Shown here: positions 5,728 through 5,977 of the stretch, in pieces
How positions within the stretch are numbered: position 1 is the first letter of the stretch
How the letters are laid out: every line of letters begins with the position of its first letter
From: Clostridiales bacterium
GTDB lineage: Bacteria; Bacillota; Clostridia; Oscillospirales; Oscillospiraceae
Assembly: GCA_019421975.1 (NCBI GenBank)
Contig: JAHZEE010000111.1
Span: 1-5,977 of the forward strand
Length of the DNA: 5,977 bases
Direction of reading: 5' to 3'
Translations under genes and position numbers: made by a program
The notes under the pieces: generated by a model
What the model was told of the DNA's origin: nothing
What the model saw: only the letters and a program-made list of their open reading frames with translations
The model's database searches: none

Positions 5728-5977
5728 TTACAGCAGGCCCATCACATTGAAGGCCAGGATCAGCCCGGAGAACACGATCGAAACCGTGGAGCAGAGCTTA
5801 ATGAGGATGTTCAGAGACGGGCCGGAGGTATCCTTAAACGGATCGCCCACGGTGTCGCCGACAACCGCTGCCTTGTGGCACTCGGAGCCCTTGCCGCCGT
5901 GGTGGCCGGACTCAATGTACTTCTTGGCGTTGTCCCACGCACCGCCCGCGTTGGACATAAACACGGCCATTGCAAAG
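5728..5977 (-). CDS. hppA: Membrane-bound ion-translocating pyrophosphatase, C-terminal fragment
   Basis: The last 82 residues and stop codon are visible; the gene enters from the right edge. HppA splits pyrophosphate and uses the energy to pump protons and/or sodium ions across the membrane, saving energy in anaerobes. The fragment carries the family's C-terminal signature: [17 protein letters not shown] followed by [19 protein letters not shown], whose acidic and lysine residues belong to the Mg-pyrophosphate site. It ends in a hydrophobic helix, [20 protein letters not shown], with the C-terminus NVMGLL. The residues that decide potassium dependence and sodium versus proton pumping lie outside the window. 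The ATG at 5970 is an internal Met, not the start, because the frame stays open to the edge. A strong terminator follows. Confidence 0.95.
   Translation of the reverse strand, partial: FAMAVFMSNAGGAWDNAKKYIESGHHGGKGSECHKAAVVGDTVGDPFKDTSGPSLNILIKLCSTVSIVFSGLILAFNVMGLL

Noticed and set aside
1..5977. Mobile elements, CRISPR arrays, tRNA or rRNA genes, riboswitches and phage genes.
   Set aside because: No repeat-spacer pattern, transposase-like protein, terminal repeats, cloverleaf or long structured leader was seen. Both mapped leaders are only about 25 bases, too short for a riboswitch.

Overview
The window is a GC-rich (clearly above 50% by eye) bacterial chromosome segment in which every supported gene lies on the minus strand, so it reads right to left. 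The gene content and protein style suggest a Gram-positive anaerobe of the class Clostridia, perhaps the Oscillospiraceae/Ruminococcaceae. The clues are a membrane-bound proton/sodium pyrophosphatase, a short ECF-type sigma factor coupled to a downstream gene starting MKAEKLLHAIG, strong AAGGAGG-type ribosome sites and TATAAT promoters. The taxonomic call is inference from style, not a measured match.

Layout in the direction of transcription: (1) 5977-5728, the C-terminal end of a membrane pyrophosphatase (HppA), followed by a strong intrinsic terminator at 5685-5719. (2) A textbook sigma-A-type promoter (TTGCCA-N17-TATAAT) with an A/T-tract inverted repeat just upstream, driving a 745-residue aconitase-superfamily hydratase (5574-3337) of the YbhJ-like type, with the three cluster cysteines and active-site motifs in place. 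(3) A GC-rich hairpin directly after its stop codon, running into the promoter region of the next operon. (4) A three-gene metal-ion ABC importer operon: substrate-binding lipoprotein (3225-2326, TTG start), ATPase (2329-1574) and permease (1577-741), joined by ATGA overlaps and closed by a terminator at 706-736. Its predicted ligands (three His plus one Asp) suggest zinc, with manganese less likely. (5) An ECF-like sigma factor (619-59) joined by another ATGA overlap to a gene that runs off the left edge and may encode its membrane-bound partner or anti-sigma factor.

The genes do not form one pathway. They look like four adjacent transcription units: ion-pumping energy conservation, an Fe-S hydratase, metal uptake, and a stress- or envelope-type sigma module. 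I see no CRISPR array, insertion sequence, phage gene, tRNA or rRNA. The most interesting features are small: dyad symmetries in the two promoter regions, a shared 11-bp element (CAGGTATAATA) at both -10 sites, a hairpin that shares bases with a possible operator, and a His/Cys-rich N-terminal tail on the importer ATPase. I do not see convincing evidence of a new large system. The long open frame on the plus strand opposite the hydratase is best read as a shadow.
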